DNA of 64,000 bases from Sepiola atlantica (GCA_963556195.1 OY744544.1:47948484-48012483); one strand, 5' to 3'. Counted from the stretch's first letter, positions 46,240 through 58,560 are shown. Made by a program: numbers and translations. The notes: generated by a model from the letters alone, not told the origin.

Positions 46240-47345
46240 ACATTCTTTCAATCGTAATAATTGTAATAAATGTTCAGTAAATATTAATTAATTTTCGAAG
46301 GAGTACAACCCTGACTATTATTTTTTAAAAAAGAAGCGAAACACAACGAAAACAAACAAAATTATTTTGTATTTAGAAACGCGTTTGTTTCAACCATATT
46401 AATTGTGATAAATGTCCATTAAATATTCATTATCGTCTTGACTTTTTGAAGGTGTGCAACCCTGATTATCATGTTTTAAATGAAGCAAAACACAACCAAA
46501 AATAACTAAGATATTTTGTATTAGATACGCGTTTGTTTCAACCGTATTAATTTAAGTAAATATTTAGTAAATATTCATTATCGTCTTGACTTTTCGAAGG
46601 GAGGCAACCCTGATTTTTATTTTAAAAACGAAACGAAACACAACCAAAACAAACAAAACTATTTTGTTGGGATACACGTTTGTTTCAACCGTATTAATTG
46701 TGATAAACGTTCAGTAAATATTCATAATCGTCTTGACTTTTCGAAAGGATGAAATCCTGATAGTTATTTTTTTTAATGAAGCGAAACACAACCAAAAATT
46801 TTAAACATAGTTTTGTATTAGATACGCGTTTGTTTCAACTGTATTAATTTAAGTAAATATTTAGTAAATATTCATAATCGTCTTGACTTTTCGAAGGGGT
46901 GCAACCCTGATTATTATTTTTTTTTAAAGAAGCAAAACAAAACCAAAGAAAAAATTAGTTTGCATTGGATACGCGTTTGTTTTAACCATAATAATTGTGA
47001 TACATACACGGAAATTAATTATTATCGTCTTGAATTTTCGAAGGGGGTCTATACTAATTATTATTTTTTAAAAAGAAACAAAACATAACGAAAATCAAAC
47101 AAAATTCTTTTGTATTGGATACGCGTTTTTTAAACCGTATTAATTGTAATAAATGTTCAATGAATATTAATTATAGTTTTGATTTTTCGAAACCCTGATT
47201 GTTATTTTTCTTAAAGCGAAACACTACGAAAACAAAAATTATTTTGTATTAGATACGTGTTTGTTTTAACCTGTATGAATTGTGATAAATGTTAAGTACA
47301 TATTCATTACCATCTTGTCTTTTCGAAGAGGTGCCTGATTATTAC
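46240..47345 (+). repeat. Diverged tandem array, period about 147-150 bp
   Basis: Seven or more units each contain GATACGCGTTTGTTTCAACC, ATTAATTGTGATAAATGTTC, CATTATCGTCTTGACTTTTC and GAAGGGGTGCAACCCTGATT, followed by an A-rich stretch with AAGCGAAACACAAC. Equivalent bases (the GCG of the first motif) lie at 46381, 46529, 46676, 46826, 46973, 47123 and about 47257, giving spacings of 148, 147, 150, 147, 150 and 134. Units differ by many substitutions, so the array is old. Confidence 0.92.
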
Positions 47346-47346
47346 T

Positions 47347-47354
<8 letters not shown>

Positions 47355-47439
<85 letters not shown>
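47355..47439. repeat. (TA)n microsatellite
   Basis: About 84 bp of pure TA between the 147-bp array and PLE 3. Confidence 0.98.
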
Positions 47440-47441
<2 letters not shown>

Positions 47442-47689
47442 CGGTGGCGTAGAAATACACGGTATAATACCCAGGCGCGATGCTACCCTACTCTCGGCGG
47501 GATGGATCTGTAGATCTTTTTTTGATCATCCGTCTATGAGGCGGAAACTCCGATATATACCCGCTCTACACTTGTCACCTAAACCAGACTTTTTAGAAGA
47601 GGGGCATGCTCGGCGTGTCGTACCAACGCAGATCACGGGCATCTACATATACAGATATCCATACCAGACCCACGTAGGGATGGTTTTCT

Positions 47690-49130
47690 TCCGTAAAGAA
47701 GTGGCAATCATCATATATGATATAACGTCTGCGGAAATCGACTTAATTATTCTAGCTAGGAAATCTATAATCCATTTTGACAATAGGTATTGGACAAGGA
47801 AAGATCATTTCAATATTTTAATGGGGTCTACGGTTGATAGGTTTGTTCCCGCTGAATGAGATACATTTACACTTTAAGAACTTAATAAATTTAGAGGGAG
47901 GACTATATAGAGATGATGCTTTTATTTCAATCAGGTCAACTGACAGAAGATATGGCCAGAAAGGAGTTCCACGCTCTGCCAAGAAACTATGGTCTAAACA
48001 TAACAGTCAACATTAACAGGAAGGTAGTTGACTTTTGGGAGGTTACCTTCTAGCAGGCACTTACGAACCCTTCCATAAGCAAAACTAAGTACTTTACTAT
48101 GTCCATAAGGAATCTAACTACCCTGGATCAATCATTAGATCGATAATACCAAATGTATCTAATAGAATATCCAGAATGTCATCTAACAGGCAAATATTTT
48201 ATGAAATCTCCCAATACTATAATGAAGCCTTTTAAAAATTGGGGTATAATCAGGGCATCAAGTATATGAATACATCCGATCGACATAATGCGGCAACTAG
48301 AAGGCACAAATCGGCTGGGCTTAGATCCAATATCATCACTCACAATATGGCCATGTCACACAGACTTAGAAACAACAGTGAATCCTACACTAGCACTGAT
48401 GTTCGATATGTGAGAGCCATAAGCCAAATCAATTCATTAGTTAACCAGAACTAAGTAAACACCCTCCCCAGCCACAAGGAAAATAGACGAAGAACCTGCG
48501 TATGGTTTAAACGGCGTACAGTAAGAATACCCTATTATACAGTCCTTAACCTGTCCCAGCAAATTATAGGCTCAAATGCTGTGAAAATCAGCAAAAGACA
48601 AGAACCTAATGTCCCTCTGAATATTACTCCATTGATCCTAATATGTGCCCTTTGAATAGCTCATACAGTCACCAGAGCGTTATATATAAACGTACGATAA
48701 CGTCATGACTAATCTTGGGACTGATGATATGAATGGGGGTTCTGATAAAAACACCTGCCACGCCAGTATCTCTAATTTTACTCGTATAATTATAATACCC
48801 CCTACAAATAAGGCCGTATACTTGGGATCAACGACAGGGTCTATCACGAATAAAATCTCTAGACATAAATACACATTCGGAAATATAGATCTTAGGAATC
48901 GTACAGCCCTGGGGTCACATATTTGGTCTCTTAAACAGTCACATATATCCTATACCCTTTGATGGCAGGTAATCAAGAAGGTTAAATCCTAAAAGCCTAT
49001 TGACAGAGTCTGCAGATCAAATATAACGACCAATTTCTTAACATGAGAGAGGAAGTGCTGTTTCCATATTACCACAACATTTGGTTTAAATATAAAATTT
49101 CAAAGTTCCTTAGCCCCATAACAAGAATTC
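47690..49130 (+). pseudogene. Penelope-like element 3: RT palm/thumb plus GIY-YIG
   Basis: Same subfamily as PLE 2. In order: SAEIDLIILARKSIIHFDN and RYWTRKDHFNILMGS (about 47728-47830), GLYRDDAFISI (about 47899, both catalytic Asp kept), SNYPGSIIRSIIPNVSNRI (about 48114) and YYNEAF, then GYNQGIKYMNTS (48211-48280). The linker retains CPLNSSYSHQSVIYK (about 48650). The nuclease starts KAVYLGSTTGSITNKISRHK (about 48810) and continues GSHIWSLKQ. It is broken by frameshifts and stops. The N-terminal half of the RT was not recognised in 47440-47690. The block TRPEIDIIELARRT of PLE 2 aligns with AEIDLIILARKS here. Confidence 0.85.
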
Positions 49131-50028
49131 TAAGTCACTTCCACTACACCTAACTTAATCACTCAAAACGTTTAAATTCACCCATTATGACCGATGTTGG
49201 GGTGAAGTTAGAGCTCAATAGTCTCTCCCATTTACCTTGCCCTTCTTCACAACCTATATCCATTACTCTCCCTATCTTTTGCTTTCCATACCTTGCTCTT
49301 CGACTTTCGTAATAGGTTTGGTTAAACAGTTCCATACATTTCTGTCGTCAATACAGACCTCTACCGAGATTAGTTTATTCCGCATCTCGTATGGTCTAAT
49401 AAATGGCATTTAAAATAACATGCTAAGACTAATCGATGCATAACGTATGGACTTAAATTAACCCCAGTCCTAACCAGAGCAAGAGATGACTACTTATTCC
49501 CGTTAATATAACACTTGGCTTCCCTCCGTTTTATTTAACTAAGAATAGAAACACGACATGATTAAGTAAGAACCCAATATATAATCTCTTAACATTATCA
49601 ACTAAGAACGAACATTTATCAATAAAATCAGATTTACCCTTTTACTATCCGATGTGAGGCTGTAACCAATACTCGCCTCCCTTGAATTTACACCACGTTC
49701 ATAAACGGTGCATATTGGAGTATCTCCATTAGTCGCGCCTTCTAGAAGGTAGTTTTTCTACTCTTATAAAACTTGAAATTGTTATTCCATTTACGGCTGC
49801 ATTGATTTGCTATGAGTCGACATTACCTTGAACTTTCATTGGGAACGAATACATTATCCTTAATTCACTTTTTTCAAGGCGTGAAAGTGACTTGATTCTG
49901 GATATCGCAAATTGCGGGCTACAGCTTTGTTAATTGGCTGGAAACAAGTTGAAGTGATATCACTCTACGCCTTCAAGGTTTGAATCGGACGCTATCTAAA
50001 AAATTGAAATAACTAGAAAGATATAATA

Positions 50029-50029
<1 letters not shown>
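49131..50029. other. No recognisable feature
   Basis: May include the 3' UTR of PLE 3 at its start. No coding or repeat structure seen. Confidence 0.4.
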
Positions 50030-50100
<71 letters not shown>

Positions 50101-50128
50101 TCGTGTGTGTGTGTGTGCGTGATCGTGT
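50030..50128. repeat. (TA)n-(GT)n microsatellite
   Basis: A short TA tract followed by about 30 GT units, interrupted by GATC-containing spacers at 50099 and 50121. Confidence 0.96.
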
Positions 50129-50184
50129 GAAAAATGACAAACGGAAAACAGGTTAAAGTGCAGGAGAAAAACAAAAACAAGATA

Positions 50185-50225
50185 TTTGACCGGTTTCGTT
50201 CGTGTTGGCGAACGTCTTCAGAAAA
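50185..50225 (-). ncRNA. Hammerhead-like segment, partial
   Basis: On the minus strand: TTTT, core CTGAAGA (50221-50215), a C, stem II GTTC/GAAC with an eight-base loop, core GAAA (50197-50194), palindromic CCGG (50193-50190), TC, then AAA. It has both cores and a canonical GUC triplet, but stem I is only three A-T pairs and one base is bulged at the foot of stem II. It could be a decayed hammerhead. Confidence 0.42.
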
Positions 50226-50639
50226 CTGAAGATTTGGAAATAATTTTATTTTGAAGGCACATGCATGGGATGAGGAAAGGATGATCCGATTGAACCATAT
50301 GAGAAGATTTTAAGTGACGTTGAAATATGACAAGTGGGTGACACATTCTTCTTTGTTTCTTCTTCTTTTTATATTTTTATTCATTTTCTTTTTCACTTTC
50401 ACACCTACTGAGCTAGTATGGGAGAGGCGGTGGGGGGGGGGGGGTAAAAGGTGATAAGAGGGAAGAAGACAGAGAAACTGGCCAGGATAAACAACAAATA
50501 GGAGTGGGCATGAAATTGATACACTGAAAGCGAGAAACCAAAGATTAATCTGAATGAATCAGAGATAGGTCTGCTAATTTATTTTTCACACATTTTGTCT
50601 ACCACGGCATTTCACTTTTATGAATTATCGTGTACCTTC

Positions 50640-50642
<3 letters not shown>
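50226..50642. other. No recognisable feature
   Basis: Contains a G run near 50432-50445 and otherwise unremarkable sequence. Confidence 0.4.

Positions 50643-50730
<88 letters not shown>
50643..50730. repeat. (TA)n-(GA)n compound microsatellite
   Basis: About 48 bp of TA followed by about 40 bp of GA. Confidence 0.97.
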
Positions 50731-50734
<4 letters not shown>

Positions 50735-50899
50735 CAATTTAAGATTTTTATTGCTCTTTAAAACCTAATGTGTGACAAATTAGCACTTTTTTCGTCGTTC
50801 TGTTAAAAGTAACGTTAGTAATCATTCCCCCCCCCCTCGAAATTTATTTTTTACCAGTTACTGTTCTGGCAATTTTATTGGTTTTTAATATGGTCGGTT

Positions 50900-52125
50900 T
50901 TCTTCACCGTCTCCATGTCTGCATGTTAATAATTGAGACGCTTGAACCTGAATCCAATTGTAGTTTTATTTTTATATTTAAGATTTTAACCTGAACTCCT
51001 TATAATATTGTCGTAATGTTTGATAGTTTTTACCAGCATTTTATTTCCTTTTATCCTTCTACAATACGAACTTTTGTGTCCGATTTTTTTACAAATCAGG
51101 CAGGTTTCAAAACGAAATGGGCATTATGTTACCCAATGCAGGGTTAACACCGATAGCAATCGCTTGACGGTAAATTTTCTTTTCTTTTTTTTGAGGCGTG
51201 AAAATCCCGTTTTTTTGCTTTGAATAGTTTTTGGATGAGAGTTGAATTCTGATTTTGACGCACTTTTCGTATGTGTGCTATGCCCGACTCTGCGATGTAT
51301 TTCGAATCCTGCTTAACATCAATAAATCCTTAGTAGTCTTCGGCAAATATTTGCAGTGTAAAGTTCAGTTTATTTTGTAATTCATTTACGAATGTATGCC
51401 TTATATCAGCGTATTTTCCTGATACTAATCCTTGAACAAAGATTAAGCATTAAAGATTATCAGCACTAAGTTCAAACAATTTAAAGTCGCTGCAGTTTTT
51501 ATTTACTACTAATGCGTACGTTGAATAATATTCGTCGTCTTTCTTTACCAAGTTTAAACACTTCCAGCGTTTGTGAAATAATGAAGTATTTTGGTTAAAA
51601 AGCTCTGTTTAAAGTTTGACGGCTTCCGCAAAAGTCAAATCGCTAGTCTTTCCAGGCAAAATGAAATCCACGAACTTAATATGTTCGATGGTGCCTAATT
51701 TCCTAAGTAACAGGCGAACATTTTGAGAGTCTTCCCAGTTTTCGCAATCAATTTAATATAATTCTTTATATCTTATAAAAATGGGGAATACGTGAAGTTG
51801 TCGATGGTACTCCACACGGCATTCTGCGAAAAATCATTATTGGTTTCGTTACTTTGGCCTCTAAGCGATAGTGTTTGCACTAATATTTCAATCTTTTCGT
51901 CAGAAAAGTTCCGTGTTTGAAAATAATTTCGTCAGTTTCTTTCTTTTACTCTATAAGATGTTCATTTTGTTCTAGAAGAAGCTTTTGAAATCTTTCTTCG
52001 GTTTCACGTTTTTGCAGTTGCTGCCTATAGCCTTTTGTAGTCTTTCGTCGTCCTTTTTTATGTTCGAGTTGCTGTTGCATTTGAAATTTTACTAATTTCG
52101 CAACTGTCGACTTAAATTCTTCCAT
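50900..52125 (-). pseudogene. gag: Ty3/gypsy-type gag with start of protease, decayed
   Basis: Minus strand, starting MEEFKSTVAKLVKFQMQQQL at 52125. Further gag-like segments are RLLLRKLGTIEHIKFVDFIL (about 51725-51665), LVSGKYADIRHTFVNEL (about 51430-51385) and a zinc knuckle CLICKKIGHKSSYC (CX2CX4HX4C, 51102-51061), preceded by a second, broken CYRC knuckle. Protease follows with LDSGSSVSII (50960-50931), where DSG is the catalytic motif. Several stops and frameshifts. RT and later domains are absent: the copy ends before the (TA)n-(GA)n tract at 50643-50730. An LTR lies just upstream at 52316-52755. This gag differs in sequence from the one at 13340-14307. Confidence 0.8.
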
Positions 52126-52234
52126 ATTTTAAAGTGTGTCTTTTTTGTTAGAAAGTAAATGTTTCCTTTTTTAAAGTTATTTTCTTAAGATTATGCTTGC
52201 AAAACGTAATTTTCGTTGCAAATTATAGTGGTAA

Positions 52235-52315
52235 GGTCCCGTGTAAGTTCGAATACGACGTCCCCAATTGCTGTGGTAGTGGGGTTCCGTGAAGTTCAAA
52301 TATATCGACATCAAT
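52235..52315 (-). other. Duplicated primer-binding-site-like leader
   Basis: Just inside the LTR on the minus strand, two similar segments follow each other: ATTGATGTCGATATATTTG with AACTTCACGGAACC, and ATTGGGGACGTCGTATTCG with AACTTACACGGGACC. The second begins TTGGGGAC and contains ATTCGAAC, the complement of a tRNA T-loop, so it resembles an extended primer-binding site. I cannot name the tRNA. The duplication itself is clear. Confidence 0.5.
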
Positions 52316-52755
52316 TGTTGTGGACCTGTTTAGGGCCCTGAATGAAAACACGGACACGAAGTTAAGGTATAACAAGTATACTGGAGAAAATATATACAAC
52401 AGAGAAACAAGAGAAGTGAACTGTTAAGCGTGACTGCCAATGGAGACTGGGGTTGGATCAGCTATGTAATTCTTTTCCACCGCAGGAATATGTGACGAAA
52501 GGTCGGAAAGTGGGGGAGGGCCAAGCCAGCTTCCCTAAAGGAGGAGCACTCTGGCCTAGCAAAAATAGCCGGGGCATTCCCGTCGGCATTCCACTGCCAT
52601 GCCTCTTGGACAGTAAGCAATAAACATACTCCACCCCAAAGAGGGGGTGCAAGGCCTGGGAGGGTGCACCTCCTAGGATTACCCAGGCCTTAACCCCTCA
52701 GCCCGACAGATAAAAGGCCACCGAAATGGCCCAGTCCCTGCCGGACCAACTGTCA
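52316..52755 (-). repeat. Probable 5' LTR of the gypsy element
   Basis: A GC-richer block of 440 bp read on the minus strand from TGACAGTTGGTCCGG (52755) to GGTCCACAACA (52316), so it has TG...CA ends. It lies immediately upstream of the leader and gag, as a 5' LTR should. A C-rich stretch with CACCCTCCCAGG and CACCCCCTCTTTGG is internal. No second LTR is present, since the element is truncated downstream. A (TA)n tract starts 27 bp outside the LTR. Confidence 0.6.
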
Positions 52756-52778
52756 AGAACGAATCCTAGACAGGGTTG

Positions 52779-52782
<4 letters not shown>

Positions 52783-52871
<89 letters not shown>
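52783..52871. repeat. (TA)n microsatellite
   Basis: About 88 bp of pure TA next to the LTR. Confidence 0.98.
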
Positions 52872-52877
<6 letters not shown>

Positions 52878-53774
52878 TGCACATGGCCAAAAAGGGGGTT
52901 GGTAAAGGTCGGTCTTATCTAACATTTACTAACTGGTCTAACTTAGCTAGTTACATTTCTGACCGTCATTTATCAAAATATCACATTCATACTAAATGTA
53001 GTATGCACCATGCACCAAAAGAATGTATACCATAACTACAATACTTAAACCCCATATATAAATAATATTCAATGAGGTGTTTGGGAGATAAAAATTTTAT
53101 GTACAGAATGAAATGAGAAATATTTATGATGAAAACCCCGTGTTAGTAAAAAAAACATTTCTAAGCTGTGGCAGATATGCAGATTTACCAGTTGAAAACG
53201 AAACAAAAGTTGATGCAGACCCCCACGCATTAGTCACAACACATCCTTCGAAAATGTCGAAGGGTGATCTGCATCTCTGGCAAATCAAGCTATCTGTCAT
53301 CTATATTGGGGAAAGGGTAAGGAATTATCAAAACTAAATTGAGAGAAAAAAAAACGGAGGGGGCAGGAACAAAAATAAAATTTGGCCCTAATGAAATCAT
53401 TCATACACTAGCTAAGTTTTGAACTAAATTAAATATAACGAGTAACCAAAGCAAGTCTTAAATGGGTCGTTGTTAATGTTTGTTTCTATAACTCAAAATT
53501 ATTTGCCTAAGGCACGTCCAAGTACCACTCAATGGCAGCTGCTGTTATCCGACAAATACGCGCAATGCAATTCTCTCGCATCTTTCACCAAATTCTGCCG
53601 ACGAGAGTTTCATTTTCTCAGCCTTAATTCAAATCTTCAGGTGATATTTGAAAATTCTAATAGGGCTGAGACAGGTGAAGACTACTTTCAGGCGTGTTGA
53701 CCATATTACGTCTGTCGCAATCGCTAGTAAGCTATAAAAGACAAGACGTATTTCCCTATCAGTTGTTGGAGCCT
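52872..53774. other. No recognisable feature
   Basis: Short open frames, including one of 74 codons at 53113-53337, match nothing I know. May hold the 3' UTR of the minus-strand LINE at its right end. Confidence 0.35.
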
Positions 53775-55005
53775 AATTGCTACAAACATTAATCGGTTCT
53801 AGATCAAAAGACTTTACGTTCAGTATGCGGACCATGCGCCCTTCAAGAGAATCAATTAGCGGCACAATGATGCGACAATAAAAGAAGGCGTGACTCAAAG
53901 TCTCGTCTACATCACCACATCGGACACAAGTAGGCGCATTCGCAAAGCCAGCTTCATGAAGTCTCTTGCCGATCCAGAGAGCATTTCTTATCATCAGAGA
54001 TGCTTTATCGTTATCGAAGCATTATCCAGACACCTATGGCCAAATTAAGCATAACTCCTACCTCAATCATATCATCTTGAACAGATCCCCTCACCATAAC
54101 CCGATATAATGCATTTCGCGATAAAAAGAGCAATCACCTCGAAACAACCTGTGTGCCTATCTTTTATCCAAGTGCACACTTTTCAAAGCCGGAAAGGCTT
54201 TCTTAGTGTCTTCCTTCTAGTAGTCGCCGTTTCCCTCACATTGTGTACGCATTCGATCCAGGTAATATATGTTCATGAATCTCAACGCTAGGCATACTCA
54301 TACCGCCCTCAGAAGGATGCAGATAACAGCTCTCTCGACGAACCTTAGGGACATTGTTAAACGTCAAAAACTTTAAAAGGGCCCGCTGCAATTCAAGCAG
54401 CGTGTCCGACTGGAGTGGAAGCACTGGTAGACGATATAGGATGAAAGGATAGATCTGTGAAATACACTTCTGCTTTCCCCTTTAACAAAAGGTTTCTAAG
54501 GGTCCACATACCAGCTGCGGCCCGTATAGCTTTCAGTACTTCCGACCAATTTTTCTCTGAAAATCTGGACCAAATCAGACGCCGCAAGGCCCGTCAGTCC
54601 AGTTTAAGGGTCCCTGTAGGGATACACCCTTCCAGGCACCGATGTGCAAGCCAACCGAATTGTCGCGGTTAATTTTGATCCCTGTTACCGTTTCCCGCAA
54701 TATGGTTAGTATTAGCTGTTCCCTTCACATAGAATAACGACGGGTTGGGTTTCCAGTAAACAGCCATTCTAGGTTTAGGTCAAGCTAAGTTTACACGAAC
54801 CCGAATAAATTGGTGATCCGAGTAAAGTATATTATGAAAACTTGGACATTCTATGTTGACTCTCCGAATTAAGAACCGGTCGATATAACTCGAAAGTTGT
54901 AACGAACCTGAGCCGCGGCGGCTATCTGTCCAATCCCATACTACATCACCGGGCTTTTCATTTCGGAATTTATCGACAAGATCAAACTTATCGAGAATTC
55001 ACGAA
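53775..55005 (-). pseudogene. Tx1-like LINE fragment B with internal deletion
   Basis: Minus strand. It starts within the endonuclease: DKFDLVDKFRNEKPGDVVWDW (about 54985), SSYIDRFLIRR and YSDHQFIRVRVNLA (about 54835), the SDH catalytic motif region, then YWKPNPSLF. The next bases jump directly to the end of RT: REQLILTILRETVTGIKINR (about 54725), LNWTDGP, SEKNWSEVLKAIRAAAGMW (54555) and LLLKGKAEVYF. About 1.4 kb encoding the RT palm is thus missing, judged against the plus-strand copy. The C-terminus has MIRNALWIGKRLHEAG and CVRCGDVDETLSHAFFYC (53994-53890), equivalent to the CVRC...HAFFIC of the plus copy. Frameshifted repeatedly. Confidence 0.82.
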
Positions 55006-55009
55006 ATGC

Positions 55010-58000
55010 CTCAGAGTTGTTGAGATGACTCGTCCTTGGCGCCCAACTCCATTCGGACGGATCTCGCTCTCTGACCACTCGAACCGCTTAACGAACGAAT
55101 ACTCAGCTGCCCCCCCTCAATAATTCCTGTTGTTCCTTTCTAGAAGACTGAGAAAGGTGGCTGAACCGAGGAAACTTCTTTAGCGCGGCCTGACACTCTC
55201 TGAAGAATTGTAATTCGCCACTCGGTCTACGACGGCCCTCGACCGAATGGTCCAGAATGCGACCAGGAAAGGCGCTCGTCAAAATCAGGCACCCTAAAGA
55301 CCCACCCCTTCACACAGACGTCGAATAAAAGCCGTTTGCGAACCCAATGACTTACCCTGTTCCAGAGAAGCGAAGACAGAAGGAGCCAGAATACTTTTAG
55401 GCGGTTCGCGGGCAGATACAGTACGACCATTGAATAAAGTATGAGAAAGAAGATATAAGTTGCGCAGCACGTCTCAGCTTTATCCTTTAAGGAGAGTTTT
55501 CTTCGAAGACAAATCTTAACTGAGACGTCGACCTCTGACTGTACCTCCGATAAATTATCGTCAAGCTGAATACACGTCAGAACAACAAGCCGCGGATTCT
55601 AACCGTGCCGTCAGTCTAGCAGAAAGAAGCCGGGAGCGTAGCGTTACCGCTCCGACGACCTAACCGCAAGCTGATCGGCTTACTGAGGTTGATTTTGCCT
55701 CCCCTCCCTTTGTCGCCATATCGATATCTCGAAAGCACGACACAAAGACTGTGATATCATCAACGACCGCAGAAACTCTCGCTCGCGCTCCGGCAGGCAA
55801 AGCGATTCCGTATAGGACCGAACCTTCTGCCCAGTTCATGGGCTTACAAAGAAGCGGCTCCTACACTGGTGTAAAGCAGGAGCGATAGCGGATAGCACTG
55901 GTGAAAGATTCCAAACGCTTTCCGTTTACCTGGACCACTTCCGTCGGCGATCGATACAGAACGGCGATCTATTTGCGGAAGTCTGGTTTAAAACCGGCGG
56001 TCACTAAAACAGATGCGAAGAAGCGATGGCCGACCCTGTCGAAATATTTGACTGATCCAAATGATTAGCGTGGACTCTATCTTCTATCTCCTCTAGGATT
56101 GTACGAATCAGATGCAAATTGTTATGAATCGATCTCCCATTCACAGCGTAGTTCTGCTTGGGTTCGATCAACTCTCCGATAACACTCTGCAACCGGTTCG
56201 ATAGGATCTTTGCTAAAATCTTTAACTCTATATTTACCAGAGTTATTGGCATGTAACTGTCTAGTTCCTCCCCATGATTCCTGTCCAGCTCCTTCAGTAA
56301 TGTGATCACTCGTTTGGTGGCTTAGCCCGGGATAGAACCTTCATTGAACAAATGGTTGACCACATCCGTCAGAATCAGTACAAACATGTGAAACAGTCTC
56401 AAAAATAACTCTGCGATCTGTTGCAGCCGGCCTGCTTCGACGCAGCCAAGACTTCGTACTCCTTCGCAACTAGCTGCTCTTGCCGCGTTGATGTGGGAAG
56501 TTAGGCAAAAAATTGCTAAACTCCTGGCCATTGTTGGGAAGCGTTTCTCGAAATGCCCTCGGAATCCCTCAGAAATCACCCGAGTCGATTCCAATGTACG
56601 TCTATCCGGGTGCTTGACTTTTCGAATGTACCTATCTGAGCCACGCCAGCTAATCCGCGTCATAGTTCACGGCTTCGTTGAATATTTTTCTTAGCCTAGC
56701 CCTCTTGGCCCTCTTAACGCTCGCGTCGTAGGTCCTGCTTAGCTAGTTTTATGTTTATAGTATCTACCACAGCAACCGCCCGGGTTAGTTTCTCTTCTAA
56801 GTACTTCTTCGCATTGGTCTTATCTAGTGCGAGACGCTGAGCGTATTTTACAGAGAAGCTTCGGATCTATGTTTTCAAGCTTACTCACCACTTATTCCCG
56901 GTAATCACCTCATCTGAAGCCTACTGGATAAATAGTTGTAGTTTTCCCAGAAGTCTCGTATGTCCAGCAAAGAGTAATTAAACTCCCAGTAAACGGCTAA
57001 TTTAGACCGATTTCTTAAGTTAAACCGATTGATCTAGCCAGTGGAAATTAGGACACGATATAAAGTCCATGCCGCCTCTTCTAACTAAAATTCTATCAAA
57101 ATAAGTATTCGAGTAAGAAGGCACGCTATTTGCCCATGTCAACATCTCTCGCCCCGGGTGATCGACACGAAACCTGTCGATAAGATCGCATCTAGCCATC
57201 AGGTCAGCCAGGCTCGTATCACACCTCGCCAGCCCTCTAGCACTCCGACCTTATCTATCTTCGGATCAAGGATGGTATTCCAATTTCCATTACAATTACG
57301 CGCTTCGAACACACGACAAACCACACTCCAAAAAAAGGAGACCATCTCGCGAACGGTGTTGGGCGTATAAATTGCGACGACCTTAAACTCGAAACCTTTC
57401 ACGGCAATATCGGCGACAGCCAGCCTATCCCACGCATCTCTATGGACAATGTTCATCGTCGTGGACAGAGTGCGTTTCACAAGCAAGGAAACTCCCATCT
57501 TTTGGGGATTCATATATGCTGAGAAGACGTCAAAGTCTCTGGTCAGCACCTGATAATCCCTAGACGAAAAGAAGTGCGTCTCCTCGATCGCAACTACATT
57601 CACTCCCAGGGACGAACGATTTCGTGCCCTCACGCATTCAAACCAAACAAACACAGTTATGGACTTGCTTTAAGCGGTGTCGCACCCAGTTCCAAAGTCT
57701 GCGGACGAAATGATGCCGACACTATGCACCATGCTTAATGTAGCCACTTCTTTGGTATCCTGGTCGCTGCGCGCAATGCTGCCACCGTCCAGAGGACACG
57801 TTTGTTTTAAGGCGCTATAAGAAGAGGGATGCACCAAAAGTTGGACCCTTCCCATACATTCTGGTAAAAGTCCATTCAGGAAGCGATCTTTGTCCTGGGT
57901 AAGTTTTCTACCCGGTATTGCCCCCCTCGACGGTCTCCAGCATTTGTCAGCATTTGTGACCAGCTAGAAGCCTTACGAATGTTGTCATGATGGGGGCATC

Positions 58001-58560
58001 CTAGAAATTGGTGAAGTCCTCGACGCAGGTGCGTACAAAGTAGGGACAGGTGTTTTCCAGTGTTGTTGTTCTGGGTATTGGAGTTGTCTATGTGGGTGTA
58101 GGTGTTGGTGGTGTCGGAGATGGTGTATGCATCATAGGAAACTGGCCAATCTTTTCCTCTTCTTGCTCCTTATCCTCTTTTTTGCTTGTTGTATTTCATT
58201 TTTCTGAGCCAGGTAGGGAGGAGAGCAAGTTAGCGTGAGCCTCCTCCTCGCTGGCTCCCTCCTCATCATCAGAAGAGTTTGTTTTGTTTTCCTTTCTGTC
58301 CCTGTCGGATTTGCGGCATGGAGATATTCTGTTGTTTCTGTTTCTGCTACTTCTTCGGTTGCTGCTGTTTCTGTCTGCTACCAGGTTAACTTGCTCCACC
58401 TCCCCAAACTGGCTGAAGTACGCGCCCAGGTAATCCGCGCCCATCTCAGTTGATGCGTTGTAAACATGAATCCGGGTTCACCTCCTGCCCTGGTATTTGG
58501 GCTGTAGCTTTACTCTTCCGATCCTAATTTCTTTTATGAAAGAATTGTTCCGCTTTATCC
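55010..58560 (-). pseudogene. Tx1-like LINE fragment A, ORF1 and ORF2, decayed
   Basis: Minus strand, same family as 2040-8665. ORF1 part: GADYLGAYFSQFGEVEQV (58442), a basic/acidic stretch and, after gaps, TTFVRLLAGHKC and VHPSSYSALKQTCPLDGGSI (57840). ORF2 part: VNVVAIEETHFFSSRD with the endonuclease Glu (57600), FDVFSAYMNPQKMGVSLLVK, GNWNTILDPKID (57280), RT with YMPITLVNIELKILAKILSN (56255), GRSIHNNLHLIRTIL, then VSAVVDDITVFV (about 55765) where the usual FADD is VVDD, and the thumb LFDVCVKGWVFRVPDFDE (about 55330). It ends at EWSWAPRTSHLNNSE (about 55040), matching 7335-7375 of the plus copy, and there meets fragment B. Many stops and frameshifts; clearly inactive. Confidence 0.85.
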
